Shown here: positions 25,585-34,925 of the stretch, in pieces
How positions within the stretch are numbered: the first letter of the stretch is position 1
How the letters are laid out: the number at the start of each line of letters is the position of its first letter
From: PoT sp049331405
GTDB lineage: Bacteria > Planctomycetota > Planctomycetia > Isosphaerales > Isosphaeraceae
Length of the DNA stretch: 64,000 bases
Assembly (NCBI RefSeq): GCF_049331405.1
Contig: NZ_CP186274.1
Span: 6,634,001-6,698,000, forward strand
Direction: 5' to 3'
Position numbers and translations under genes: made by a program
Notes under the pieces: generated by a model
Seen by the model: only the letters and a program-made list of their open reading frames with translations
The model's database searches: none
What the model was told of the DNA's origin: nothing

Positions 25585-26586
25585 TCAGGCTTCCGTCCCC
25601 TCGTCCCCGACCGTCCCCCCATTCGGGCCACCCTTGAAGAGCCTCCGGCCGAGGTTCTGGTGGAAGGGGGTCCAGGCCGACTCCCGGGAGGGATCGTCGC
25701 GGATTTCGCGCCCGAAGGTGTGGATCTTGGCGTCGAGGTTGTCGAGGTAGTGGAGCGCGATCGCCTCGAGCGTCATGGGCAGCTTGGGGCTGCCGAACTC
25801 GTGCGTGCCGTGGTGGCTGACGATCATGTGCTTGAGCCGGAGCGAGAGCTCGTTGGGGAACGGCTCGCCGGTGAGGTCCGACGTGCGCTCGACCTTGTCG
25901 CGGAGCATCTCCACGCCCATGACGAGGTGGCCGACGAGCTGCCCTTCGTCCGTGTAGCCGAAGGCGCGGTCGTAGCTAAGCTCGTCGATCTTGCCGATAT
26001 CGTGGAGGAAGATGCCGGTCAGCAGGAGGTCGCGGTCGAGCTCCGGGTAGAGGTCGGCGATCCGATCCGCGGCCGTCAGCAGGGTGACGACGTGCTCAAG
26101 TAGACCCGAGTGATAGGCGTGATGGTTCTTGATCCCGGCCGGGGCCGTGGTGAACTTCCGCACGAACTCGTCGTCGATCAGGAAGCACTCTGCCAACGCA
26201 CGCAGGTGCGGGTTGGTCATCGAGAAGAGGATCTCTCGGAGCCTGGCGGAGAGCCGCGCGACGTTCTGCGTGCTCTGCGGCAGGAAATCCTCGGGCTCGA
26301 TCCGGGAAGGATCGACGACCTCGAGGTGCGAGAGGATGAGCTGCAGGGCGCCCTGGAAGACCTGGGTCTTGCCTTTGACGTGGAGGTAGTCGCCCGCCTC
26401 GAAGGTGCGGGCGAGTCCCTCGCTCGCGTTCCACAGCCGCGCGCCGACGCTACCCGTCTTATCACGCAATTCGAGATGGAGGTAGAGATTGCCTTGACGA
26501 TTCGCCCGGAGCTGCTTGTCTGCGACCAGGAACGATTCGTCGACGGAATCTCCGTTGCTCAACTGATTGACATAACGACGGGTCAT
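25585..26586 (-). CDS. YhaM-like 3'-5' exoribonuclease (OB fold plus HD domain)
   Basis: Predicted 333 residues, close to YhaM (~314). The N-terminal OB-fold nucleic-acid-binding domain (about 12-100) includes SFLVADKQLRANRQGNLYLHLEL and GDYLHVKGKTQVFQGALQL. The HD phosphohydrolase domain has HHAYHSGLLEHV, TGIFLHDIGK and HMIVSHHGTHEFGSP. YhaM-type enzymes trim 3' ends of RNA or ssDNA with Mn2+. ATG 26586 was chosen because the OB domain starts just after it; the RBS is weak. It is separate from, but near, RNase R. Confidence 0.87.
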   Translation of the reverse strand: MTRRYVNQLSNGDSVDESFLVADKQLRANRQGNLYLHLELRDKTGSVGARLWNASEGLARTFEAGDYLHVKGKTQVFQGALQLILSHLEVVDPSRIEPEDFLPQSTQNVARLSARLREILFSMTNPHLRALAECFLIDDEFVRKFTTAPAGIKNHHAYHSGLLEHVVTLLTAADRIADLYPELDRDLLLTGIFLHDIGKIDELSYDRAFGYTDEGQLVGHLVMGVEMLRDKVERTSDLTGEPFPNELSLRLKHMIVSHHGTHEFGSPKLPMTLEAIALHYLDNLDAKIHTFGREIRDDPSRESAWTPFHQNLGRRLFKGGPNGGTVGDEGTEA

Positions 26587-27185
26587 GCGGAAATTTCGAC
26601 CGTGGGTGCGGAACCTTCGCGAGGTGGGCCAGGGATCCGGGTACGAGACGGGGAGCGGTATCGAGAGCAGGGCCGTCGCCGGCCCATGAGTCAGGGAGGA
26701 AGACGTATCGATCGGAACCGGGTTGGGCCCGCATCTTACTCCGCGACATCTCCCGGGTTGTCCTGCGACCCCGGGCATCTCAACCACTCCTGACCCGTTT
26801 GGGGGCGAATACCTGACTCGACGGACGAGGTTCGATTAGTGATCAGGCGAGTCCGACGCTGAAGGCGTGATTGTAGGAGGGGAAAGCGCCCCCGGTCAAG
26901 GGACCGGAACCCCGCCCCGCCTTCAGCGACAACCAAGGACGATGCGGCCCGCCATCCGGCCCAAAAAAAAGGGGCCGCGGCGATCTGCCGCGGCCCCTCG
27001 TCGCGAGCGATTGCGATGGCATCCCGGGGGATTTCCCCGGACTGGAGAGCATGGCCCGCTCGCGGGCGAGGCCGAGGTCGGGAATCCTCGGCCTGGGGAT
27101 CGGCCCCCTGCCCTCGAGGCCGGCATCCTTCGGGACGGACGGCGGGCGTCGACGGAGGGGCCGAATGAGATCATAGCGGAGCGGA
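26587..27185. other. Intergenic region with a minus-strand terminator
   Basis: About 600 bases between the YhaM-like gene and the end of the surface protein, both on the minus strand. It contains the terminator at 26963-26997 and smaller GC-rich inverted repeats such as CCGGGGGATTTCCCCGG near 27024. No gene supported. Confidence 0.5.
26963..26997 (-). terminator. Rho-independent terminator of the CARDB-like gene
   Basis: Perfect 11-bp stem GGGGCCGCGGC (26971-26981) / GCCGCGGCCCC (26987-26997) with loop GATCT. The adjoining A8 tract at 26963-26970 gives T8 on the minus strand, downstream of the hairpin. Confidence 0.85.
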
Positions 27186-28295
27186 TCAGTCGGTCGTCGT
27201 ATTGTTCGAGTAGCCGACCGTGGTCGTGGTCGCCGGGTAAGGGAACGGCAGGTTGGTCGGGCTGGTGGTCGCCACGCCCGCCGGGGGCAGCCCTGAGTCG
27301 ACCGGGCCGACCTGGTGGATCAGGCTGAACGCGCCGATGGAGGACCGCACCCTGCCGATCCGGCCGAGTTGCTTGATCTGGTTGTTGGGGTCGATGACCA
27401 CGCCCAGGTAATACTTCCCAGGCCGCGTCGGCAGCGTCACGGGCGAGCCGCTGATCGTGACGATGTTGTTCGGCTGGTTGATATTCTGGGAGTTGTCGAG
27501 CGAGTCGCTCTTCGAGGGGGCGGTGGAGATCGCGGGGATGTTCGCGACCTGGTAGAGCCCGACGATCGAGCTGCCCGGCCCGAACTTGCGATCGACCGAC
27601 GCGACGAGGGCGACGGTCACCGGCCCCTGGATGCTGGTCGCGGTCGTGCCTACGTTGGCGACCTGGATCGTGGGGTCGATCGTGTCGCCCGGCTGCATCA
27701 CCGGCGGCACGTCGAGGCTGACCGCCTGGAGCTGCGGCAGCGGGGCCTCGATCCTGACGCGCGTCGAGGCCGCGGTCGTATTGTTCTTATAATTCACCTC
27801 GGTGAACGCCAGGTCGGGGTTCACCTGGAAGCGCAGGAAGATCGCCCCGCCGTCGCCCGCGAATCCGCGCGGCTGGGTCGGCAGGCTGATCGTCGAGCTC
27901 ACCTGCTGGAACGTATTCTGGCGCGTCATGGGGATGTCGAATGTCCCCACCAGCACCTGGCCTCGGCTCGAATTCGCACGGGGGCTGGCGTAGACCGCCA
28001 CCGTGGTCGCCGGCGCGTCGGCCGAGCTGACGTCGCCCGGCGCCTGGGCGAACGGCTCGGGCAGGGTGCTGGCCCCGGTGTTTCTCACCGTGACCGACAC
28101 GTCAACCGACCCGCCCCAGGACGCGGTGGGGGCGGCATAGCCGGTGATCGACAGGTCGGGGAGCGAGTACCCCAGGGGGGTATACGCCATCAGCTCCCGT
28201 TTTTCCAATCCCTCGAGCCCCTCGAGCGAGGTGAGGGTTGGGCGGCGTCGGGCTCGATTGTTTTGGCGCTCGCGCCTGGAATCCCATGGCAACAC
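27186..28295 (-). CDS. Surface protein with planctomycete LE-x-LE-x-RE-L N-terminal motif and CARDB-like repeats
   Basis: Predicted 369 residues. The N-terminus is Arg-rich, followed by LTSLEGLEGLEKRELMA. This resembles the LEPR-XLL-type N-terminal segment common on large exported planctomycete proteins. Two beta-sandwich CARDB-like domains follow, with LPDLSITGYAAPTASWGGSV, VNYKNNTTAASTRV and QPGDTIDPTIQVANVGTTAT. The C-terminus is Thr/Asn-rich. Start GTG 28295 has a strong RBS (GGGAGGTGATC, ~4 bases). Likely cell-surface adhesion or matrix. Strong terminator about 190 bases downstream. Confidence 0.8.
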   Translation of the reverse strand: MLPWDSRRERQNNRARRRPTLTSLEGLEGLEKRELMAYTPLGYSLPDLSITGYAAPTASWGGSVDVSVTVRNTGASTLPEPFAQAPGDVSSADAPATTVAVYASPRANSSRGQVLVGTFDIPMTRQNTFQQVSSTISLPTQPRGFAGDGGAIFLRFQVNPDLAFTEVNYKNNTTAASTRVRIEAPLPQLQAVSLDVPPVMQPGDTIDPTIQVANVGTTATSIQGPVTVALVASVDRKFGPGSSIVGLYQVANIPAISTAPSKSDSLDNSQNINQPNNIVTISGSPVTLPTRPGKYYLGVVIDPNNQIKQLGRIGRVRSSIGAFSLIHQVGPVDSGLPPAGVATTSPTNLPFPYPATTTTVGYSNNTTTD

Positions 28296-28845
28296 CGATC
28301 ACCTCCCTGCGGCCGGAGTCTCCGGCATCCCTCACCGATCGAGGAATGCTGAAGCTACTCAACAACCATCATCAACAATGTTGACTCTCGGCGAGACGAC
28401 TCCATCCGCGAGGCCCAGAGCCCGAACGACCAACGACATCCTTTGGTGTTATTTTGTCGTCGCGACTTCCCCCGGAAATTGCGGCGATTTCGAGTCCCGG
28501 GAGGGTTTCCAATCCTCGCAGGAGCGACGTAACGCCCGCATGGGACGTCGGGCCTGGCGCGGCTGTTCCTGTCGGCGCGGTCCCGCCGTCGGGTCCGCGT
28601 TCCGTCGATGGGGCCCTTTGTGGTAGATTACTCGCCTCCGCCCTCGGGGCGGGGAGTCCGGATACGGGCGCAAGGCGGAACCTCGAGGGGTTGCCGCGTG
28701 TCTCGATGACCGGACCCGGGACGCGAAATGGCCCCGGCCCCCCTCCCGGGCTCGTACTCGTATTCGTTCCGATCACATCCGCGAATCTCGACCGGGCCGC
28801 TGTTGGCGGGTACCCGGTCCCGAAGGCCCAAGCAGGAGTGCCCCC
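28296..28845. other. Divergent intergenic region between surface protein and proS
   Basis: About 550 bases expected to carry both promoters. I looked for a T-box leader before the tRNA synthetase (AGGGTGGNACCGCG-like core) and did not find one. An open minus-strand frame across it looks like a composition artefact. Confidence 0.5.
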
Positions 28846-30618
28846 GTGCGTTGGTCGAAAGCGCTGATTCCGACCCTCAAGGAAACCCCGGCGGATGCGG
28901 TGGCACCGAGCCACGTCCTGCTGCTCCGCGCCGGGATGATCCGACAGCTTGGCGCGGGGGCGTACACCTATCTCCCACTGGGCCTGCGCGTCCTGAACAA
29001 GGCGATCCGCGTCATCCGCGCGGAGATGGACGCCGCCGGGGCCCAGGAACTCCTGATGCCCGCCCTCCAGCCGGTCGAGCTCTGGAAGGAGTCGGGCCGC
29101 TACTCCACCTTCGGCGACCTGCTGATGCAGCTCACCGTCGGCGGCAACCAGACGATGGCCCTCGGGCCGACGCATGAGGAAGTGATCACCGACATCGTCC
29201 GCGCACTCGTGCGGTCATACCGGCAGCTCCCGGTTACCCTCTACCAGATCCAGACCAAGTTCCGCGACGAGCCGCGCCCCCGGTTCGGCATCCTGCGGAC
29301 CCGCGAGTTCCTGATGAAGGATGCGTACAGCTTCGACGCCGACGTCGAGCAGTTGAACGCCAGCTATGACGCGATGTACGAGGCCTATTGCCGGATCTTC
29401 GACGGCTGCGGCATCCCCTACGTCGTCGTCGAGGCCGAGAGCGGACCCATCGGCGGCGACAGCTCGCACGAGTTCATGGTCCCCTCCTCCACCGGCGAAG
29501 ACACGATCATCCAGTGCCTCAAGTGTGGATACGCCGCCAACCGCGAACGCGCCGAGATCGGGCCGATCACGGCCAAGACCGCGCCGGACGCGTCGGCCCC
29601 GCCCTACGAGAGCGTCTCGACCCCGAATTGCCGGACGATCGAGGAAGTCTGCAAGTTCCTCAAGGTCCCCGAGACCGAGTCGGCCAAGCTGCTCGTCTTC
29701 CTCGCCGATGACAAGCCCGTCGCGGCGTTGATCCGAGGTGACCATGAGGCCAACGAGGCGAAGGTCCGCCGGGCCTTCGGTGCCTCGACGCTCGTCCCGG
29801 CCGACACGGCGACCCTCGAGAAGGCCACGGGCGCCCCGATCGGCTTCCTCGGCCCCGTCGCGATCAAGATCCCGCTCGTCGTCGACTCGTCGGTGGCGGT
29901 CATGCCGAAGGTCGTGGTCGGCGGCAACGCGGTCGACGTCCACCTGACCGGCGTCGTCCCGGGCCGCGACTTCTCGCTCGACAAGGTGCTGGACCTGCGC
30001 AACGCCGACGAGGGGGATCCTTGCCCCCGCTGCGGCGAGTCGATGGCGGTCAAGCAGGGGATCGAGATCGGCCACGTCTTCAAGCTCGGCACGAAGTATT
30101 CCAAGGCGATGGGGGCGACCTACCTCGACGAGAAGGGGGCCGAGATCCCGATCATCATGGGTTGCTACGGGATCGGCGTGAACCGGATCGTCGCCGCGGC
30201 GGTCGAGGCCGGCCACGACGCCAACGGGATCATCTGGCCCCTGCCCCTCGCACCGTATGAGGTCCTGATCGTCCCGCTCCAGACCCAGAGCGCCGATGTG
30301 ATGGCCGCCGCCGAGTCGCTCGAGCGTCAGTTCGAGGCGGCGGGCCTCGACGTCCTCTTCGACGACCGCGAACAGCGCCCCGGCGTGAAGTTCAAGGACG
30401 CCGATCTGATCGGCATCCCCCTCCGCGTCGTCATCGGCGAGCGTGGCCTCAAGGAAGGGAACATCGAGGTCAAGTGGCGGACCGATGAGGCCGCCCACAC
30501 CGTCCCGGCCGCGACCGCCGGCGAGGCGATCCTGGCCGAGGTCGAGGCGGCCCGCCAGAAGCACCGAGAGCTCGGTGCCGAGCGTCGCAAGGCCCGCAGC
30601 GAGGCCAAAGGGCGATGA
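28846..30618 (+). CDS. proS: Prolyl-tRNA synthetase (bacterial type)
   Basis: Predicted 590 residues. Class II core: motif 1 region RQLGAGAYTYLPLGLRVLNK, motif 2 FRDEPRPRFGILRTREFLMKDAYSF, motif 3 GCYGIGVNRIVAAAVE. Between motifs 2 and 3 is the large editing (INS) domain (about 220-400) that hydrolyses mischarged Ala-tRNA. The C-terminal anticodon-binding domain carries FDDREQRPGVKFKDADLIGIPLRVVIG. It charges tRNA-Pro in the cytoplasm. GTG start with AGGAG 7 bases upstream. Followed by a small membrane-protein gene with an ATGA overlap. Confidence 0.96.
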   Translation: MRWSKALIPTLKETPADAVAPSHVLLLRAGMIRQLGAGAYTYLPLGLRVLNKAIRVIRAEMDAAGAQELLMPALQPVELWKESGRYSTFGDLLMQLTVGGNQTMALGPTHEEVITDIVRALVRSYRQLPVTLYQIQTKFRDEPRPRFGILRTREFLMKDAYSFDADVEQLNASYDAMYEAYCRIFDGCGIPYVVVEAESGPIGGDSSHEFMVPSSTGEDTIIQCLKCGYAANRERAEIGPITAKTAPDASAPPYESVSTPNCRTIEEVCKFLKVPETESAKLLVFLADDKPVAALIRGDHEANEAKVRRAFGASTLVPADTATLEKATGAPIGFLGPVAIKIPLVVDSSVAVMPKVVVGGNAVDVHLTGVVPGRDFSLDKVLDLRNADEGDPCPRCGESMAVKQGIEIGHVFKLGTKYSKAMGATYLDEKGAEIPIIMGCYGIGVNRIVAAAVEAGHDANGIIWPLPLAPYEVLIVPLQTQSADVMAAAESLERQFEAAGLDVLFDDREQRPGVKFKDADLIGIPLRVVIGERGLKEGNIEVKWRTDEAAHTVPAATAGEAILAEVEAARQKHRELGAERRKARSEAKGR

Positions 30619-30890
30619 GCGGCAACCGCCCCCCGAAGCTCCCCCTGGTCCTGCTCGGATTGATGACGATCCTCACTCTCGCGGGGCCGATCGCCATCAC
30701 CCTGGTCATCCGAGGGGGTCAGCACCGAAGCTGGCCCCCGGATCGGCCGATCGAGTGGGCCACCCTCCTGGTCGTCGTCGCCGTCTTCGTGGTCCTGATG
30801 TCCCTCTGCCTGGGTATGGGGATTGCGCACTGGAGACGGCTCGTCGCCGCCCAGCCGGCCAAGCCGACGAACGACCTGCCCGCGTCGTAA
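30615..30890 (+). CDS. Small two-span membrane protein overlapping proS
   Basis: Predicted 91 residues. Two hydrophobic spans at about 9-32 and 48-70 are joined by a short polar loop (RGGQHRSWPPDRPIEW). No family recognised. The start codon overlaps the proS stop (ATGA), so it is probably translated from the same mRNA. Confidence 0.65.
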   Translation: MSGNRPPKLPLVLLGLMTILTLAGPIAITLVIRGGQHRSWPPDRPIEWATLLVVVAVFVVLMSLCLGMGIAHWRRLVAAQPAKPTNDLPAS

Positions 30891-31090
30891 GGAGAGATAG
30901 CGACGGCCAATCCGCCTCGGCCGTCGCACGAGACCGGGAGGGAGCATGGGCTCCCCCGGTTGCCGAATCCTTCAATTCTGGCTAAAATGACTGCAATGAT
31001 GGGGCTGTCGGTGCGGGCGACGTTCGCATCGACTTTCCCGAGTTGACGTTGAGTCGAATTTGCTTCACGGAGAGAGGTAGGGTTCGCAAT

Positions 31091-32251
31091 ATGCCGACCG
31101 AGGCGTCCCGCTTGGAAGCGATCCGGGAGAAGGTCGAAGCTGGCCAGCGGTTGAGCTTCGAGGACGGCCTCGCGCTCGAGGAGTCGAACGACCTGTTCGC
31201 CATCGGGACGATGGCCAACATGGTCCGCGAGCGCTACAACGGCAACTTCGGCTACTATAACGTCAATACACACATCAATCCGACTAATGTTTGTGTGTAC
31301 AAGTGCGACTTCTGCGCCTTCCGGGCCGACCTGGACTCGGAGCGGGCGTACGTCATGGACCGCAACCAGATCGTCGAGCGGGCCAAGCAGGCCCACGAGC
31401 GCGGGGCGACCGAACTGCACATCGTCGGCGGGCTCCACCACAAGCTGCCGTTCGACTACTACGTGGATCTCGTGCGCTGGATCAAGGAAGCGTACCCCGA
31501 GATCCACATCAAGGCCTACACGGCCGTCGAGATCGAGTTCTTCGCCAAGATCGCCAGGACGGACATCAAAGATGTGCTCGTCCGCCTTATCGACGCGGGG
31601 CTCGGCAGTCTACCCGGCGGCGGGGCCGAGATCTTCCACCCCGAGGTCCGCAAGGAGATCTGCGGGGCCAAGGCCTCGACCGAGACCTGGCTCGAGGTCC
31701 ACCGCACGGCGCACCAGCTCGGCCTGAACTCGAACGCGACGATGCTCTACGGTCACATCGACAAGGCGAAGCACCGGATCGACCACATGATTCGGCTACG
31801 CGAGCTGCAGGACGAGACCGGCGGCTTCCAGACGTTCATCCCCCTGGCCTTCCACCCCGATAACTCGAGGATGGACGAGCTGCCCAAGCCCTCGGGCGTG
31901 ATGGACCTCAAGACGATGGCCATCAGCCGCCTGATGCTCGACAACTTCCCGCACATCAAGGCCTACTGGGTCATGCTCGGGATCAAGACGGCCCAGGTCG
32001 CCCTCTCCTTCGGCGCCGACGACATCGACGGCACCGTCGTGCACGAGAAGATTTACCACGAGGCCGGGGCCGATACCCCGCAGGAGACGACGGTCGCGGA
32101 GATCGAGCGCCTGATCCGCGAGGCCGGCCGCATCCCGGTCGAGCGCGACACGCTCTACCACCGCGTCCAGCGTGAAGGGGGCCGGTGGAGCTCGGGCAGC
32201 CACATCGACGTGGTCGCCATCGCCGGGGCCGGCACGGGCGCACGGGACTGA
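31091..32251 (+). CDS. mqnE: Aminofutalosine synthase MqnE (radical SAM)
   Basis: Predicted 386 residues. The radical-SAM cluster motif is C-x3-C-x2-C (NVCVYKCDFCAF). Other family segments are HIVGGLHHKLPFDYYVDL, GLGSLPGGGAEIFHPEVR, MLYGHIDKAKHRIDHM and FQTFIPLAFHPDNS. MqnE joins 3-(1-carboxyvinyloxy)benzoate and SAM to give aminofutalosine, an early step of the futalosine route to menaquinone, typical of planctomycetes. ATG 31091 was chosen for the AGAGAGGTAGG just upstream. Other mqn genes are not in the window. Confidence 0.93.
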   Translation: MPTEASRLEAIREKVEAGQRLSFEDGLALEESNDLFAIGTMANMVRERYNGNFGYYNVNTHINPTNVCVYKCDFCAFRADLDSERAYVMDRNQIVERAKQAHERGATELHIVGGLHHKLPFDYYVDLVRWIKEAYPEIHIKAYTAVEIEFFAKIARTDIKDVLVRLIDAGLGSLPGGGAEIFHPEVRKEICGAKASTETWLEVHRTAHQLGLNSNATMLYGHIDKAKHRIDHMIRLRELQDETGGFQTFIPLAFHPDNSRMDELPKPSGVMDLKTMAISRLMLDNFPHIKAYWVMLGIKTAQVALSFGADDIDGTVVHEKIYHEAGADTPQETTVAEIERLIREAGRIPVERDTLYHRVQREGGRWSSGSHIDVVAIAGAGTGARD

Positions 32252-32404
32252 TCAAGGGGATTGCCGAGCTTGGATTGACCGATTTCAGGACTTGTCCTAA
32301 GATCCGGCCCTCGGTCTCAGTCCCTCGACGGCGAAGGTTCGATCCTCGGGGGACTCCGACGAAACTCGAGACTCTTGGCGAACAGCTCAAGGAGGAGCTC
32401 CGCG

Positions 32405-33115
32405 ATGAGAGACCATAACAAGGCGTTTTGCCGGCTCGTTTCCGAGACGTTCGACTGCCCGAAGCCGGTCATCGAGTTCGGCTCGTACCAGGTCGAAGGC
32501 CAGGTCGAGTACGCCGACCTCCGCAGCCTCTTCAAGGGCAAGGACTACGTCGGCTGCGACATGCGCCCTGGCCCCGGCGTCGACCGCGTCGAGGACGTGA
32601 GCGCGATGACCTTCGAGGATGGGGTCGCGGGGACCGTCCTCTGCATCGAGACGTTCGAGCACGTCTTCGAGGTCCGCAGGGCGTTCGACGAGGTCTACCG
32701 GATCCTCAAGCCGGGCGGGATGTTCGTCATCACGTCGCCGCTCAACTTCCGGATCCACGGCTACCCCGACGACTACTGGCGGATGACGCCGAACTGCCTT
32801 CGTCGGATGCTGACCCCCTACGGGGCCCGCCTGACCGGTTACCAGGGCTATCACAAGTTCCCGCACTCGGTGATGGCGATCGCCGTCAAGGGGCCGGTGC
32901 CCGAAGGCTGGGTCGCCAAGGCCGACAAGCTCGCGCTCGACTACCGGGCCTGGCTCCGCGAGACGGAAGCCAGCATCCCCCTCGCGCAGAAGGTTCGGCG
33001 CGGGATCTCGCAGGTCTATCGCTCCAAGGGCGAGCGGCAGCACCTCTCGGCCTACTACTCGGCCGAGTTCACGCTCGACGTCGCCTCGGCGAATCCGCTC
33101 GCGAACGCGAGCTGA
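32405..33115 (+). CDS. Class I SAM-dependent methyltransferase
   Basis: Predicted 236 residues. Motif I region PVIEFGSYQVEGQ, acidic motif YVGCDMRPGPGVDRVEDV, motif IV GTVLCIETFEHVFEVRRAFDEVYRILKPGG, then YPDDYWRMTPNCL. This resembles the Methyltransf_11-type enzymes frequent in surface-glycan loci. The substrate is unknown. ATG 32405 has AGGAGGAG 6 bases upstream, which rules out the longer frame from 32375. It is followed after 80 bases by an alkaline-phosphatase-superfamily gene, possibly in one transcript. Confidence 0.85.
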   Translation: MRDHNKAFCRLVSETFDCPKPVIEFGSYQVEGQVEYADLRSLFKGKDYVGCDMRPGPGVDRVEDVSAMTFEDGVAGTVLCIETFEHVFEVRRAFDEVYRILKPGGMFVITSPLNFRIHGYPDDYWRMTPNCLRRMLTPYGARLTGYQGYHKFPHSVMAIAVKGPVPEGWVAKADKLALDYRAWLRETEASIPLAQKVRRGISQVYRSKGERQHLSAYYSAEFTLDVASANPLANAS

Positions 33116-33195
33116 GCGGCACCTCGCCCGAAGCGTGTAGTCTTGTCGAGAAACCTGGGATCCATCGCTCAGCTCAAGGGATGAGGACCGGCCCG

Positions 33196-34830
33196 ATGCC
33201 GACGACTCTCGAACGACTGGTCATACTCGGTCTTGATGGCGCGACCTGGAACGTCCTCGACCCGATGCGGCGTCGAGGGTGGATGCCCAACCTCGACGCG
33301 CTCCTGTCGAAGTCGGCCCGAGGCACCCTCCGCTCGATCATCCCCCCGGTGACGACCGCCGCCTGGACGTCGATGATGACAGGCTGCGGCCCGGCCAAGC
33401 ACGGGGTCTTCGACCACCGCTACTTCGACGTGGCGGCCGGCCAGATGAAGGTCAACCACTCGGGCCGGGCCCGGGTCCCGACCTTCTGGCACATGCTCTC
33501 GCAGGCCGGGCGATCGGTCGTCAGCCTCAACCTGCCGGGGACGTTCCCGCCGCTCGACGTGCGCGGGGTCGTCGTCTCCGGGATGGATGCTCCCCACCTC
33601 GAGGCCGCGCTCTCGGGCTCGCCCGCGTTCGCAGAGCGGCTCAAGGCCGAGGTCCCGAACTACAGCCTCCGCTATTTTTGGAAGCGCGTGCCGGAGACCC
33701 TGGCCGAGCTCACCGAGAATGCCAGGCTGACCGCCGAGAGCTTCAAAGGCCGTGCACAAGGCGGCCTGCTCGCCGACCAGATGGTCCCCGACTGGACCAC
33801 CCTCATGGTCCAGTTCCAGAACCTCGACCCGTTCCAGCACCGGGCCTGGCGGTTCCTGAACGTCGACGAGACCGGCCTCGACGACCCCGCCTGGAATAAC
33901 GCGGCGGGGGACGTGATCCGAGGCCTCGACGTCGCCATCGGCCTGCTCGCGGAGCTGGCCGACAAGCGGGGCGCGGGGGTGCTCGTCGTGAGCGACCACG
34001 GCTTCGGCCCTTGCCTGGGCCGGATCCACGTGAACCGGATCCTGATCGAGGCCGGCGTCGCCAGCGTCCCCGGCCTGGGCGGGAAGATCAAGCGACGGAC
34101 CAAGCAGGCGGCCGAGAATATCAAGCTCTGGGGGGCCAAGCGGGGCAATCCCGAGGCCCGATCGTCCTCGTTCGACACGTCGGTCGAGGCCCAGTTCCCG
34201 TTCGACTGGAAGCGGACGCTGGCCTTCGCCCCGCACCAGGACACGGCGGCCATGGTGTACCTGAACTCGGCCGACCGCCGGGCGGGTGCCCCGCTGACCA
34301 CGCCTCGCGAGGTGGACGACGCCCGCAAGTCGGCCGTGCAGGCGCTTGCCGCCGCGCGTCATCCCGAGACCGGCGTCGCGCTCTTCCCCAAGATCATCGA
34401 GACGGCGGAAGCCTACCAGCTCGACCCCGCGAAGGAAGGCTATCCGGACCTGATCGCCCTGCCCGAGGAGTCGTACTGGGTCCGGACGAAGCTCACGGCC
34501 GGCAAGGCCTGGGTCGAGGCCGATGCGAACCTCCCCGGCACGCACAGGCCCGAAGGGGTCGTCGCCCTGGCAGGCGCCGGGATCGTCGCCGGGACCCAGA
34601 TCGACGCCGACCTGATCGACGTCACCCCCACGGTCCTCAAGCTCCTGGCCATGCCGATCCCGTCGCACATCGAGGGCAAGCCCTTGGCATGCCTCTCCGA
34701 ACTGCCGACGACCCGACTCGACCCGCCGACCGAGGCCGTCTCCGGACCTCATCATTCCCAGTTCGAGTACACCGCCGAAGAGCAGGCGATCATCGAACAG
34801 CGCCTGGCCGATCTCGGCTACCTCGAATGA
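33196..34830 (+). CDS. Alkaline-phosphatase-superfamily phosphodiesterase/nucleotide pyrophosphatase-like protein
   Basis: Predicted 544 residues, no signal peptide. Metal-binding motifs of the superfamily: LVILGLDGATWN at the N-terminus, PPVTTAAWTSMMTGCGPAKHGVFDH (candidate Thr nucleophile), VVSDHGFGP, and NLPGTHRPEGVVALAG near the C-terminus. This is the type I phosphodiesterase / nucleotide pyrophosphatase branch. The substrate is unknown; cytoplasmic members may act on sugar or lipid phosphates. ATG 33196 is favoured by GAGG ~9 bases upstream, with ATG 33181 as an alternative. The open frame extends far upstream only as a shadow of the methyltransferase. Terminator at 34855-34890. Confidence 0.85.
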   Translation: MPTTLERLVILGLDGATWNVLDPMRRRGWMPNLDALLSKSARGTLRSIIPPVTTAAWTSMMTGCGPAKHGVFDHRYFDVAAGQMKVNHSGRARVPTFWHMLSQAGRSVVSLNLPGTFPPLDVRGVVVSGMDAPHLEAALSGSPAFAERLKAEVPNYSLRYFWKRVPETLAELTENARLTAESFKGRAQGGLLADQMVPDWTTLMVQFQNLDPFQHRAWRFLNVDETGLDDPAWNNAAGDVIRGLDVAIGLLAELADKRGAGVLVVSDHGFGPCLGRIHVNRILIEAGVASVPGLGGKIKRRTKQAAENIKLWGAKRGNPEARSSSFDTSVEAQFPFDWKRTLAFAPHQDTAAMVYLNSADRRAGAPLTTPREVDDARKSAVQALAAARHPETGVALFPKIIETAEAYQLDPAKEGYPDLIALPEESYWVRTKLTAGKAWVEADANLPGTHRPEGVVALAGAGIVAGTQIDADLIDVTPTVLKLLAMPIPSHIEGKPLACLSELPTTRLDPPTEAVSGPHHSQFEYTAEEQAIIEQRLADLGYLE

Positions 34831-34854
34831 GATCCTGCGGATAACAAACAAAGA

Positions 34855-34890
34855 GACCCCTGGAGTCGGCCAACGCCGGTTCCAGGGGTC
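34855..34890. terminator. Bidirectional terminator between phosphodiesterase and fur
   Basis: 10-bp stem GACCCCTGGA / TCCAGGGGTC with an inner weaker stem. TTTGTGTTT follows on plus and TCTTTGTTTG on minus. It lies between convergent genes. Confidence 0.75.
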
Positions 34891-34925
34891 TTTGTGTTTC
34901 AAGATCGAAGCGTCGACGGCACAGT

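Noticed and set aside
28650..28845. Possible T-box leader before proS
   Set aside because: The T-box core sequence and specifier-loop pattern are absent. GGGTACCCGGTCCCG is only a superficial likeness.
28372..29175. 267-codon minus-strand frame between the surface protein and proS
   Set aside because: It overlaps the proS N-terminus, has low-complexity Arg/Pro/Gly composition, and has no RBS or known domain.
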